A DNA stretch of 64,000 nucleotides, taken from Alphaproteobacteria bacterium. GTDB taxonomy: Bacteria > Myxococcota_A > UBA796 > GCA-2862545. Under the pieces are notes generated by a model, which saw only the letters and a list, made by a program, of their open reading frames with translations, had not been told where the DNA came from and made no database searches. The DNA is taken from assembly GCA_020632915.1 (NCBI GenBank), contig JACKEP010000015.1:62001-126000 (forward strand), in the 5' to 3' direction. Below are positions 39,267 through 47,148 of the stretch, one piece after another. Numbering within the stretch: position 1 is the first letter of the stretch; every line of letters starts with the position of its first letter. A program made the translations under genes and the position numbers.

Positions 39267-40793
39267 ATGAAGAACGCCCGATCCGGGTTGTCCGTCCGCC
39301 TGGAAGACTTGTTCCGATCCCCGTTGATCACCAAGCAGGGGAAGGTGCTTGCCTTCTACGAGTTCGCGTCCTCCTACTACGCCTCTCAGGGGGGATGGGT
39401 GTTCCTTCCGGATGAAGGGGTCGCCCTGATCTGCGGGATCACGACCTCGAAGGGGAAGCCCAACGAGCCCGAGCTGCGAAAGCTCCGGGCGGCCCTGATC
39501 GACCGGGGTTTGCTTGAGGGTGAGCGCATCGACGCTGACCGCAGCAAGAAGAAGTACCGCCCGGTCAGCATCGACGAGAAGGAGAAGGTGGTCCCTCGGA
39601 TGGGGGCGTCCGCAATCGCCTACATGAACAAGTGGTTCGGCGCGAACATGCGATGGGTGTCGTCGTATGACGCCACCGCCGAGGCCGTGGAGGACACCAA
39701 GGCCGAGCTGGAGCAGGCTGACCGCCTCCCGCTGGTCGGGGCCGACCCGGAGGGTGGGCCGTACCTGCGGGCCGCATGGTCGGTGCTGGAGCAGTGGCCG
39801 ATCCTCCGAGACCTGACCCTCCCGAAGACCCGGGAGTTCTGGGCGACCTTCTACCCGAAGGCCGTTGCCGCCTGCCCGGCGTTGGCCGGGGTGCCCCGTG
39901 ACTGGCGACCGATGGTTGGCCTCGTAGCTCTCGGGCAGATGCTCAAGGCTCGCCCCGAGGCGTCCCTCGCCAAGGTCCGGGATCCACGTCCGTGGCTGTG
40001 CGGTCGACTGAAGGACGCGGTGGCTTCGCACCACGTCCCGGACGTCGATGTCCTCCGCCTCGAACTGCAGGACAGCGGGGACACCCTGTGGTCGCTCCGG
40101 CAGGTGCAGGTGGACACCCTTGATGGGCTGACGACCCCTGACCCTGACAGGGCCGGGTTCGATGCCCTGCTGGACGACGTGCTCGACGCCGAGGTGCACG
40201 TCGAGGACGACAACGAACCTGCCCAGGTCGAAGGCGACGACCTGTTCGACGACGATGACGACGAGGCCGTCGAAGGTCACGACATCGACCCCGAGGACGA
40301 GCTGGACGCCATCGTCGCGGCGCGGCAGGCCGAGGACCACGGTGTCCACATGGGCCCCTACAGGGCCCTCCAGGGGCGGCGGGACGCTCCGGTGGACCCT
40401 GACCCCGCCGACGCCGTGCGGCGTCCCCTGTCGGGCGACGTCATCTTCGCTGGCCGCGAGCCGTGGCGACTCGAGTGGTGCGCCGACATCGAGCGTCGGG
40501 AGGACGGGGGAGGGTGGTACCGCCTGTACCGTCGGCAGGACGGCGACTGGGTCGACCTGGGACGCAAGGCCGAGTTCGATCCTGCGTCCCGCATCCGCCA
40601 CCTGTCCCCGCACCGGGAGGTCGAGGCCACGATCCGGTACGTCCACGAGGGGACGCTGTCGGCTGACGGCGCGGCGTACGACCTTGAGCAGCTCGGGTGC
40701 AGGCTGGTCGAGGCCAAGCCCGAGGCGACGGACTCGGACCCGTGGTACGGATACGCGAACGTCGATGACCTGCTGGACGGTCTCGGGGTGTAG
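39267..40793 (+). CDS. Putative replication-initiation protein (winged-helix N-terminus)
   Basis: This 508-residue protein's first 100 residues (DLFRSPLITKQGKVLAFYEFAS, then EPELRKLRAALIDRGLLEGERI and KKKYRPVSIDEKE) look like a winged helix as in plasmid and phage initiators. The middle part is helical. Residues about 310-350 are extremely acidic (a run of Asp), and the C-terminus is a separate beta-rich domain (WRLEWCADIERREDGGGWYRLYRRQDG). The function is inferred from the fold plus the iteron-like array and structured leader upstream; no helicase or polymerase motif is present. A plain transcription regulator is the alternative. Confidence 0.5.
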   Translation: MKNARSGLSVRLEDLFRSPLITKQGKVLAFYEFASSYYASQGGWVFLPDEGVALICGITTSKGKPNEPELRKLRAALIDRGLLEGERIDADRSKKKYRPVSIDEKEKVVPRMGASAIAYMNKWFGANMRWVSSYDATAEAVEDTKAELEQADRLPLVGADPEGGPYLRAAWSVLEQWPILRDLTLPKTREFWATFYPKAVAACPALAGVPRDWRPMVGLVALGQMLKARPEASLAKVRDPRPWLCGRLKDAVASHHVPDVDVLRLELQDSGDTLWSLRQVQVDTLDGLTTPDPDRAGFDALLDDVLDAEVHVEDDNEPAQVEGDDLFDDDDDEAVEGHDIDPEDELDAIVAARQAEDHGVHMGPYRALQGRRDAPVDPDPADAVRRPLSGDVIFAGREPWRLEWCADIERREDGGGWYRLYRRQDGDWVDLGRKAEFDPASRIRHLSPHREVEATIRYVHEGTLSADGAAYDLEQLGCRLVEAKPEATDSDPWYGYANVDDLLDGLGV

Positions 40794-40845
40794 CCGCGTC
40801 CCGCACCTGCGCCTCGTCCACGGTGGGGGTGGGTGAGGGCGTGCG

Positions 40846-41340
40846 TCAGGAGGGCTTGGCCATCTTGACCTGTCTCTCCCACGCGGAGATGATGTGGTCG
40901 GCGAGTTCGCTGTTGCTTTCCGAGTCGGCAGCAAACGGGCGTTCCTCGGTGTGGACCTCAAAGTCGTTCGTGGTGGTGCGCACCACCTTCGCCGAGGCGT
41001 ACAGCGTTTCGACGTGGTTTCCGCTTCGATCCTCTACGACAAGCAACCACTTCAGGCCCCCTTCACGCTTCGGACCCACGAGGTCGAGGGCGTCAGCCAC
41101 CTCGGAAAAGGAGAGACCTGGAGGCTGGAGATCAAGCGGAAAAGGGGGCGGCGAGGCGACGCCGTCGACCTCGTAGCGGAGCTTCCCATCACCATCGTCG
41201 AGTCGTAGCGACAGTTTGCTCAAGAGGCTGTTGTGCACGCCAAGCAGCAACGCGCCGAGTCGGCGTCGGTGCTGTTGCTCCAGCTCCCGCTTGTCGGCTT
41301 GGTTCTTCACGCACGCTGCGTAGAAGTCGTAGTACTTCAT
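40846..41340 (-). CDS. Hypothetical phage protein, 164 residues
   Basis: The ATG at 41340 has GAGAGG upstream. The first 45 residues are a basic helix (MKYYDFYAACVKNQADKRE); the rest is beta-rich with a DRSGNHVETLYASAKVVRTTTNDFEVHTEER segment and ends in a helix. No family is recognised. It runs against the main phage direction, so it is likely a cargo (moron) gene with its own promoter. Confidence 0.6.
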   Translation of the reverse strand: MKYYDFYAACVKNQADKRELEQQHRRRLGALLLGVHNSLLSKLSLRLDDGDGKLRYEVDGVASPPPFPLDLQPPGLSFSEVADALDLVGPKREGGLKWLLVVEDRSGNHVETLYASAKVVRTTTNDFEVHTEERPFAADSESNSELADHIISAWERQVKMAKPS

Positions 41341-41520
41341 CACGACACCTCTCGATGTGCGGCTGTGTGGGAGGGGCCGCAACGGGAGCAACCTAGCCAG
41401 CCTTCCGCCGTTCCGGAGAGCGACGGCGCTGGATTTCCGTCCGACAAGCGACGATCCGGCTGGGGGGCCCGTTCAACCTCGATCACGGGTACGTTCCTCC
41501 ACCTCCGAAGGACGGACCCC

Positions 41521-41916
41521 ATGGACCACGTCGGCCTGCTCATCATCGAATCCATCGCCGCCCGACAGGGCACGACACCCGACGATCTCGTCACCCGGTG
41601 GGCCCTCGACAGGTGGGCCGCCGAATGCCACCGCGCGGGGGCCGCTGGCGAGCCCGTGCCGGTCCTGTTGCCGTCGGGGACCGGGACGTCGCCCGAGGCC
41701 GAACCCGCGCCCACGGCGCCTGTCAGGGCCCCTGACACCACCCTGCGTGACCTGGTGCTCGACGCCGCTGGGGCGATGTCTGTGCCGTTCGCAAGCAGGG
41801 CGATCGTGCAGGCCGTAGACGCCGTCACCGACGTCGACGAGGTCCACGCCATCCTCACGGAGGTGGGGTGGCCACACCGCGAGCAGGGGAAGCACACGGT
41901 GTGGCAGCCTCGGTAG
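41521..41916 (+). CDS. Hypothetical phage protein, 131 residues
   Basis: Two helical parts (DHVGLLIIESIAARQGTTPDDLVTRWALDRWAAECHRAG and from about 75 DTTLRDLVLDAAGAMSVPFASRAIVQAVDAV) are joined by a Pro/Ala/Thr linker. The end, ILTEVGWPHREQGKHTVWQPR, resembles the DNA-binding tails of small winged-helix proteins. AAGGA precedes the ATG. Confidence 0.5.
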   Translation: MDHVGLLIIESIAARQGTTPDDLVTRWALDRWAAECHRAGAAGEPVPVLLPSGTGTSPEAEPAPTAPVRAPDTTLRDLVLDAAGAMSVPFASRAIVQAVDAVTDVDEVHAILTEVGWPHREQGKHTVWQPR

Positions 41917-41929
41917 GGCAGGGGGCGTT

Positions 41930-43120
41930 TTACCGCTCGGGGTCGATCTCGTTTCTCATGATCTTCTCCACGAGCTGCTTTACCTCGCGCATGTCGGGTG
42001 ACACACCCATTGACATTCGAGGGTTGAAGAACGCTTGGGTGGCTCTCGCCGCCAGCAAACCGACATGCTCTTGCTCGACGAACTCATGCCCGTCGGCGCG
42101 AAGCTCGGAGAACACCTCGCCGACCGAAGATTCGATGGCGATGTCTTGCATCGCTTCGTGTTGAACGCGATGCCCCACTTCTTGTATCCACGTGTTGACT
42201 TCACGGTCGAAGGTGCTTTTCCAATCCGGGTCGTTCGACATCGTGGCGTGCTTCGGATTCCGAACATTGTGTTCAGGAATCTGCGGGTCAACGACGTGGA
42301 CGATGCCACGAAAGTTGTCGCCGAGGTCTGGAAAACGGACTCGATAGGGGAAGAACCCGAAGGCAACGAAGGCCGCTTCCCAGCAGCCAGCTCGTCGGAC
42401 GACCAACAGGCAGTGTTGTCCCGGCTTGGCATCACAGACCTGTCTGTACCAATTCCAACTGCTCGGCTCGAAACTGAACTCCCAATCCAAGTTCGATCCT
42501 TGGATGAACTCAACCAGGGGCCTTGCCTCGGTGGACCCCGTCAGTGCCCGCTCCCTACGGGCGGCCGCCATCCCCATCTTGGCTACCGAACGAAACTGCG
42601 CCGGCCCGCCGAGGGAGAGCTTTGGGCGGATGACACCATCGCTGATCGGCGTTTCGACTGGTTGCATTGCCATGTCGGCCAATGCGGATGCGTCGAGCCC
42701 TCGACGACGCAGCGACGCAGCGATCACCTTTGCGAAAACGAGCGGGTCGTACCTGGCGAGTCGAAAGTTCTCTACTTCGGCACCGAACCGCAGAGAAATG
42801 CTGTACGGTTTGGCTACGTGCTTCAGACCGCCAAACGTCATCCTTGATTGTGTGCCAGTCAGCGTGTCCATCACGTCAATGTCGGCGACACGCTTCCACT
42901 CCTTGTTCTTCCGTTCGCCAGTCTTGCTGCCGCATATCAACGAAAGAGGGCGGAAGGCTGTCTCTAGTTCAGCATCGATGCTATGGCCGAACCGGACGTT
43001 GCACGTTTCGCAAAGTAGGCCTCGGACCGTCTTTGTTCCTCCGAGCGACTTGAGCACAATGTGTTCGGCGGAAGTCGCGGGACGCGCATTGCAGAATGGA
43101 CACGTGGGATACAGCTTCAC
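41930..43120 (-). CDS. HNH-endonuclease-like protein (cargo gene)
   Basis: The N-terminus of this 396-residue protein has paired zinc-type cysteines around an HNH core: CPFC (7-10), SAEHIVLKSLGG (His20) and LCETCN (37-41), as in HNH_5-type nucleases. The remaining 340 residues do not match a known family. The GTG at 43120 is chosen for GGGAGG seven bases upstream and because the zinc motif then sits at the N-terminus. Codon usage is clearly less GC-rich than in phage structural genes, which fits recent transfer. As an oppositely oriented gene in a prophage it may serve phage defence, which is inference. Confidence 0.65.
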   Translation of the reverse strand: MKLYPTCPFCNARPATSAEHIVLKSLGGTKTVRGLLCETCNVRFGHSIDAELETAFRPLSLICGSKTGERKNKEWKRVADIDVMDTLTGTQSRMTFGGLKHVAKPYSISLRFGAEVENFRLARYDPLVFAKVIAASLRRRGLDASALADMAMQPVETPISDGVIRPKLSLGGPAQFRSVAKMGMAAARRERALTGSTEARPLVEFIQGSNLDWEFSFEPSSWNWYRQVCDAKPGQHCLLVVRRAGCWEAAFVAFGFFPYRVRFPDLGDNFRGIVHVVDPQIPEHNVRNPKHATMSNDPDWKSTFDREVNTWIQEVGHRVQHEAMQDIAIESSVGEVFSELRADGHEFVEQEHVGLLAARATQAFFNPRMSMGVSPDMREVKQLVEKIMRNEIDPER

Positions 43121-43231
43121 TGGATAGCCTCCCCTGCTTCGCAGTTTGGAAGCAGGTAGTCCGCGAAGGATAGGGGCGCACGGCACGGCACGCCCGAAAT
43201 CCCAATAGTTGTCCTATATCCGGCTCTATGG

Positions 43232-43317
43232 GTGTAGGGCCGGCCTCACGTCGCGCTGTTGGGCGAGTTCAACGTTGAACCCGCCCCGATCCAAACCCAG
43301 GAGGCCGGTCCCTACAC
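43232..43317. repeat. Large inverted repeat enclosing operator palindrome
   Basis: GTGTAGGGCCGGCCTC (43232-43247) pairs with GAGGCCGGTCCCTACAC (43301-43317), with a single-base bulge. The 53-base loop contains the GTTCAACGTTGAAC palindrome. It fills the gap between the divergent HNH gene and the 43328 gene. It could be a control region, a recombination site or a replication structure. Confidence 0.6.
43267..43280. promoter_or_regulatory. Palindrome GTTCAACGTTGAAC, copy 2
   Basis: Identical to the palindrome in the early control region. It lies 48 bp before the next rightward gene and in the loop of a large inverted repeat. Confidence 0.55.
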
Positions 43318-43327
43318 GCATCCAGCC

Positions 43328-43720
43328 ATGCAGATCCGAGACCGCATCGACGAGGCCGACAAGACGGCCCAGCTCGTCGCCCACCTGATCGACATCTACC
43401 CAGCCGAGGCCACCTTCCAGCAGCTGGGTCAGGTGGTGGGGCACAAGGCCCAGCAGCGCATCCGTGACGCCCGCCGAGAGGGCTGGGACATCCGCACCCG
43501 GATGTCGGGCAAGGTGTCCCGCTACCGTCTGGCGTCGCTCGACCGTCGACCTGCACTCGCTGCTGCCAAGACCGCTGACGTCGGCGTCCGGGTGGTGCTC
43601 CGTGGGGACGGGTCGGTCGAGGTGCGCCCGTACAGCGATTGCACCGACCCGGAGGGGTCGTCCGAGCTTGCCGAGCACCTGCGCCCCCACGTCGCCGCCT
43701 GGCTCGCTGGCCGTGGGTAG
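43328..43720 (+). CDS. Hypothetical phage protein, possible DNA-binding, 130 residues
   Basis: The N-terminal 65 residues look like a helix-turn-helix unit (TAQLVAHLIDIYPAEATFQQLGQVVGHKAQQRIRDARREGWDIRTRM, then KVSRYRLAS), the pattern of phage replication-control or HTH domains with a C-terminal wing. The rest is beta-rich. The start is ATG 43328; no strong ribosome-binding site is seen. Confidence 0.5.
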   Translation: MQIRDRIDEADKTAQLVAHLIDIYPAEATFQQLGQVVGHKAQQRIRDARREGWDIRTRMSGKVSRYRLASLDRRPALAAAKTADVGVRVVLRGDGSVEVRPYSDCTDPEGSSELAEHLRPHVAAWLAGRG

Positions 43721-43729
43721 CGTCGCAGG

Positions 43730-44278
43730 ATGACTATCGAGTGCACCACCCTGTCGCTGTTCGGCGTCGTCGAGCCCGAGGTCTCGACGTCGTCCCCGTG
43801 CGCACGGACCGACGTCCCTGACGACATCGCTCGGTACCTGCCCGGCGCGGTCGCCCGCAAGGTAGGCCAGATGCCCCGGCAGCTCGCCACCCTGCGAGCA
43901 CTCGGCTGGACCCGAGAGGAGGTCGAGGCGGAGTGCGTGGCCACCTGCGTGACCCGGATGGCTTCGCCTCGGTCGAGGTACGACCCAGCACGTGGCGACC
44001 TGGGTGGGTGGGTGTACACCGTGTGTCGATCGCGGGTTTCGAACCTGATCAACCGGTCGCCCGACCCTACGACGGGTGGAGCCCGAGACGTTGGCGAAGG
44101 CCTCGTGGCCCACGCGGACCCCTGGGTCGCCCTTGAGGATTGGGGCAGCACCCGCAATCGAGGGGCGATGGGGCGCCGTGCCACACCGCCGGCCGTGGAC
44201 CGTCCGCCACGGACGCCACCACCGGCCGTGGTCCGGCGCCGTCGGGGCGACCCAGGCGACGACGAGCGGTCCCGGTAG
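43730..44278 (+). CDS. Phage protein with sigma-70 region-2-like segment
   Basis: Residues 80-115 of this 182-residue protein (RYDPARGDLGGWVYTVCRSRVSNLINR) closely follow the -10-recognition part of ECF sigma factors (F-D-P-x-R-G-x-F-x-x-W-L-x-x-I-x-R-N-x-x-x-D). It is preceded by a helix that fits core binding (EEVEAECVATCVTRM). No region-4 helix-turn-helix follows; the C-terminus is Pro/Arg-rich and low-complexity. It could be a phage sigma-like or RNA-polymerase-binding protein for late genes. Its stop codon lies inside a copy of the late-region boundary motif. Confidence 0.5.
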   Translation: MTIECTTLSLFGVVEPEVSTSSPCARTDVPDDIARYLPGAVARKVGQMPRQLATLRALGWTREEVEAECVATCVTRMASPRSRYDPARGDLGGWVYTVCRSRVSNLINRSPDPTTGGARDVGEGLVAHADPWVALEDWGSTRNRGAMGRRATPPAVDRPPRTPPPAVVRRRRGDPGDDERSR

Positions 44279-44280
44279 GT
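44267..44280 (+). promoter_or_regulatory. Late-region boundary motif, copy 1 (one mismatch)
   Basis: CGGTCCCGGTAGGT differs at one base from the motif CGCTCCCGGTAGGT. It contains the stop codon of the sigma-like gene and lies 131 bp before the terS candidate. Confidence 0.6.
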
Positions 44281-44411
44281 GCATTGAGGCGGTGAGGGGT
44301 CATCACTATCCAGTGTGATCTCAGCCAGTAGTACCCGGGCTCCCCCCCTCTCGACCTTCACGCACGAACGAACCGGCATTTTCGAGAAAACGGCCGGTGG
44401 GGGGCTCAATA

Positions 44412-44897
44412 ATGGCAGTACGCCGGACCGATCGCGAACGCGAGATTGATGCCGAGATTGCCGAGTACGAGACGATCAAGGCGACGTCCAAGGGCGACAC
44501 CGCCAAGATCAAGGCGTTGGAAGCCATCTCCCGGCTGCGTCAGGAGAGGGAGCGGATCCGGTCGATTCGACTTGCCGAGGGCGAATCCGACGAGGTCGCC
44601 AAGATCGACAGGTACCGGCGTATTGCCCTGCGTGAGGGCAGCTACGGGCCCGCGGCCAAGCTGTTGGAGTTGGCCAACTCCCTCCGCACCCAGCTCGCCG
44701 CATCCGAGGCCGAGCGTGCAGCGGCCGAGATGACCGACCTGTCCGTGGAGGAGTTGGTCGGAATCATCGTCTCCGCCATTGAGGAGATCCCCCTCGAATA
44801 CGTCGGTGTGATCGCTGAGGCCGTGGGCGAGCGCCTGGGCGAGGAGGCCATGGCCGCCGACTACGCCGAGGCGTACCCGGTGCCTGCCGAGGGGTGA
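44412..44897 (+). CDS. Terminase small subunit candidate
   Basis: This 161-residue, helical, charged protein (DREREIDAEIAEYETIKATSKGD, ISRLRQERERIRS) sits directly before terL, the usual place of the small terminase that recognises packaging sites on phage DNA. A helix-turn-helix is not clear from sequence, so the call rests on position, size and helical character. Confidence 0.55.
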   Translation: MAVRRTDREREIDAEIAEYETIKATSKGDTAKIKALEAISRLRQERERIRSIRLAEGESDEVAKIDRYRRIALREGSYGPAAKLLELANSLRTQLAASEAERAAAEMTDLSVEELVGIIVSAIEEIPLEYVGVIAEAVGERLGEEAMAADYAEAYPVPAEG

Positions 44898-44900
44898 TCG

Positions 44901-46364
44901 GTGGTCGCCGCCGATCGGTACATCGGCCTTCGCCGTGCCGCGCGGGCCAGCCGCGAGCTGGCCACGGTCACGGCCGCCGACCGCCTGTCGGCCATGGACT
45001 GGCTGCCACACCAGCAGGCGTACCTGGAGTCTGCCGCAGAGCACCGCTGGCGCCTGCTGCGGACCGGCAATCGGCTCGGCAAGACGACGGTTCTAGCTGC
45101 CGAATCGATCTACTACGCCCTCGGGGAGCACCCGTTCGATCCCCGCCCGCCGATCCGCGAGCAGTGGGCAATCACCATCTCGTGGTCACAGAGTCTTGCC
45201 GTCCAACAGGCACTGTGGAGTCTGGCGCCCAAGTCGAGGTTGGCCCCAGGGCAATCGTACGACTTCCGGCGGGGATTCGGGTCGGCAAACCCGTCGTTGC
45301 TTTTCGACAATGGCAGCGTCATCCGGATCCGGACAACCAATCAGGGCAGTCTCAATCTCGCCGGATTCCAGGTGGGGCGGATCTGGTTTGATGAACCGCC
45401 GGCCCCGGAGGTCTGGGATGAGTGCGTCGCTCGTACCCGCACCGCAGGTGGGTTGATCGCTGCGAGCCTCACGCCCGTAGGACGAGACTGCACGTTCCTC
45501 AGAGAGCTGGTCGACGCCGACAAGCTCTACGACGTGCACACGCCGATGACCCCCGAGGCGTTTGTGCACACCCGCTCGGGGAGAATCTACCGGACCGACG
45601 ACGGGCGCGTCTGTAATGCCGCTTGGATCGAGGAGGTGGAGGCTGAGTGCCTACCGTACACGGTCCCCGTGCGTATCCACGGCGAGTGGGAATTCCGCCT
45701 ACAGGGGGCGTTCTTCGGCGAGTTCGATCACGACCGACACGTTGGCCCGCCGCCCCGCAACCTCGATCTCGACGTCTACCTGGGTATTGACCATGGGTAC
45801 GCCCGTGGCAACGCCGCTGCAGTGCTCGTGGGGGTCGACCGCAGCACGATCACGGCGACCAGCTACCCCACGGTCTACGTGCTGGACGAGTCATGGGCGC
45901 CCGCCGTGACGACGCCCGAGGCCGATGCCGCCGGCATCCTCGCCATGCTGAGGCGGTGGGGTTGGTCCTGGGGCGATCTCCGAGCGGGCTGGGGAGACAT
46001 CCCGACGCACGCAGGCGCCGGGAGAAAGGGCAACCTCGACGTCGAGGATGCCGTCCGGAGATCCCTGGGTTTGCGGTCCCGTGACGCCTTGTTCCCACGC
46101 CTCGCCACGGCCAAGCGGGGCAGGGGTGGCGCCGCTGGTCGAGGGGCCGTCGAGTACGGGTCGGGGTGGATTCATCGCCGAATGGTGTCCGATCAGTTTC
46201 GAGTTCACCCACATTGCACTCGACTGATCGAATCACTCGACAAGTGGCAGGGCGATCGGGACTCGGAGCACAAGCACCTGATCGACGCCCTCCGGTACGC
46301 CCTCACGGCGGCGATGCGTGGGTCATCCGGTGGCGGTGCTGCACGTCGGCTCGTGGTTCGCTAG
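44901..46364 (+). CDS. terL: Terminase large subunit
   Basis: This 487-residue DNA-packaging motor has an ATPase part with Walker A GNRLGKTT (56-63), Walker B IWFDE (161-165) and coupling region SLTPVG. The nuclease part has GIDHGY with the metal-binding Asp297 and the late HLIDALRYAL segment. The GTG at 44901 follows GAGGGGTGATCG three bases after the terS stop. Unusually, the portal gene does not follow directly; a 2.7-kb leftward cargo block lies between. Confidence 0.93.
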   Translation: MVAADRYIGLRRAARASRELATVTAADRLSAMDWLPHQQAYLESAAEHRWRLLRTGNRLGKTTVLAAESIYYALGEHPFDPRPPIREQWAITISWSQSLAVQQALWSLAPKSRLAPGQSYDFRRGFGSANPSLLFDNGSVIRIRTTNQGSLNLAGFQVGRIWFDEPPAPEVWDECVARTRTAGGLIAASLTPVGRDCTFLRELVDADKLYDVHTPMTPEAFVHTRSGRIYRTDDGRVCNAAWIEEVEAECLPYTVPVRIHGEWEFRLQGAFFGEFDHDRHVGPPPRNLDLDVYLGIDHGYARGNAAAVLVGVDRSTITATSYPTVYVLDESWAPAVTTPEADAAGILAMLRRWGWSWGDLRAGWGDIPTHAGAGRKGNLDVEDAVRRSLGLRSRDALFPRLATAKRGRGGAAGRGAVEYGSGWIHRRMVSDQFRVHPHCTRLIESLDKWQGDRDSEHKHLIDALRYALTAAMRGSSGGGAARRLVVR

Positions 46365-46365
46365 C

Positions 46366-47130
46366 TCATTCCTCTGAGGCCGGCGGGTCGAGTAGAGGCC
46401 AGCGGATGCTCTCGGGTGCGGTCGCGAACGTCCTTGGCGCCTCGTCGAACCAAGCTGGTATTACACTGCGCGGCGCTAGGTGTATTCCCGTGACGCCGAA
46501 GAACATTCGCATGGCTAGGTTCTCAACCGCGTCTGAGATTGGAAACAGCTCATGGAACTGCGGGAACGGAGTCCTCCCGTGCATTATGGTGTTCCTGGTA
46601 TCGATGAAGTTTCCTTCGTTGTCATCGTCCGCGTAGTCGTGCTGCGGGAACTCGCCAACAAGGTCGTCGATCGGCACCCCCAGATCGAACGCGGCACACC
46701 ACAACGAGAACTTCAGGTTTGGCGAATGTCCCTTTTCCCATTGTGCCCACTGCGGGCGAGGAAGGCGCTTCCTAGCGTGCTTGCCGCCACGGCCCCAGAA
46801 CAGTGGACTATCGACGTCCGCGAGTTGCCTCATTACCTTCAGGCCACCGTGATGGACCCAGTGTGCAACGATGCACTCAACGGCCGAGAAACGGGCTAGG
46901 TAGGCAGGCTCCTCAGCTAGGTCTACTGCGTCGGCCAGAAACATGAGCGCGTCGCGAAGACGTCCGCTTCTGGGGATGTGGTCGTAGAACGAATACACCC
47001 AACCGGGGCCCCACCCCGCTACGTTGTGGCGACTGATGCAGGTGGTGGGCAGCGGAACTCGTCCAATGCGCACCCAGCTTTCACCAGGCAGCCCATTCTG
47101 TTGTCGGCTTTCGAACCGTAGCTCGTACAC
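46366..47130 (-). CDS. HEPN-motif protein (Apea-like), putative defence cargo
   Basis: Near residue 179 this 254-residue protein has RNTIMHGR, an exact match to the RNxxxH catalytic motif of HEPN ribonucleases, within helical sequence as in Apea-like HEPN proteins. FSAVECIVAHWVHH near 81-94 would be an earlier helix. HEPN proteins often cut RNA in abortive-infection or toxin-antitoxin systems. It starts at GTG 47130, only 18 bp from the end of the IS element, so its promoter has probably been altered by the insertion. It lies leftward inside a rightward late operon and has lower-GC codons, both typical of moron genes. Confidence 0.6.
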   Translation of the reverse strand: MYELRFESRQQNGLPGESWVRIGRVPLPTTCISRHNVAGWGPGWVYSFYDHIPRSGRLRDALMFLADAVDLAEEPAYLARFSAVECIVAHWVHHGGLKVMRQLADVDSPLFWGRGGKHARKRLPRPQWAQWEKGHSPNLKFSLWCAAFDLGVPIDDLVGEFPQHDYADDDNEGNFIDTRNTIMHGRTPFPQFHELFPISDAVENLAMRMFFGVTGIHLAPRSVIPAWFDEAPRTFATAPESIRWPLLDPPASEE

Positions 47131-47148
47131 CGATATTCTCTGTTGATA

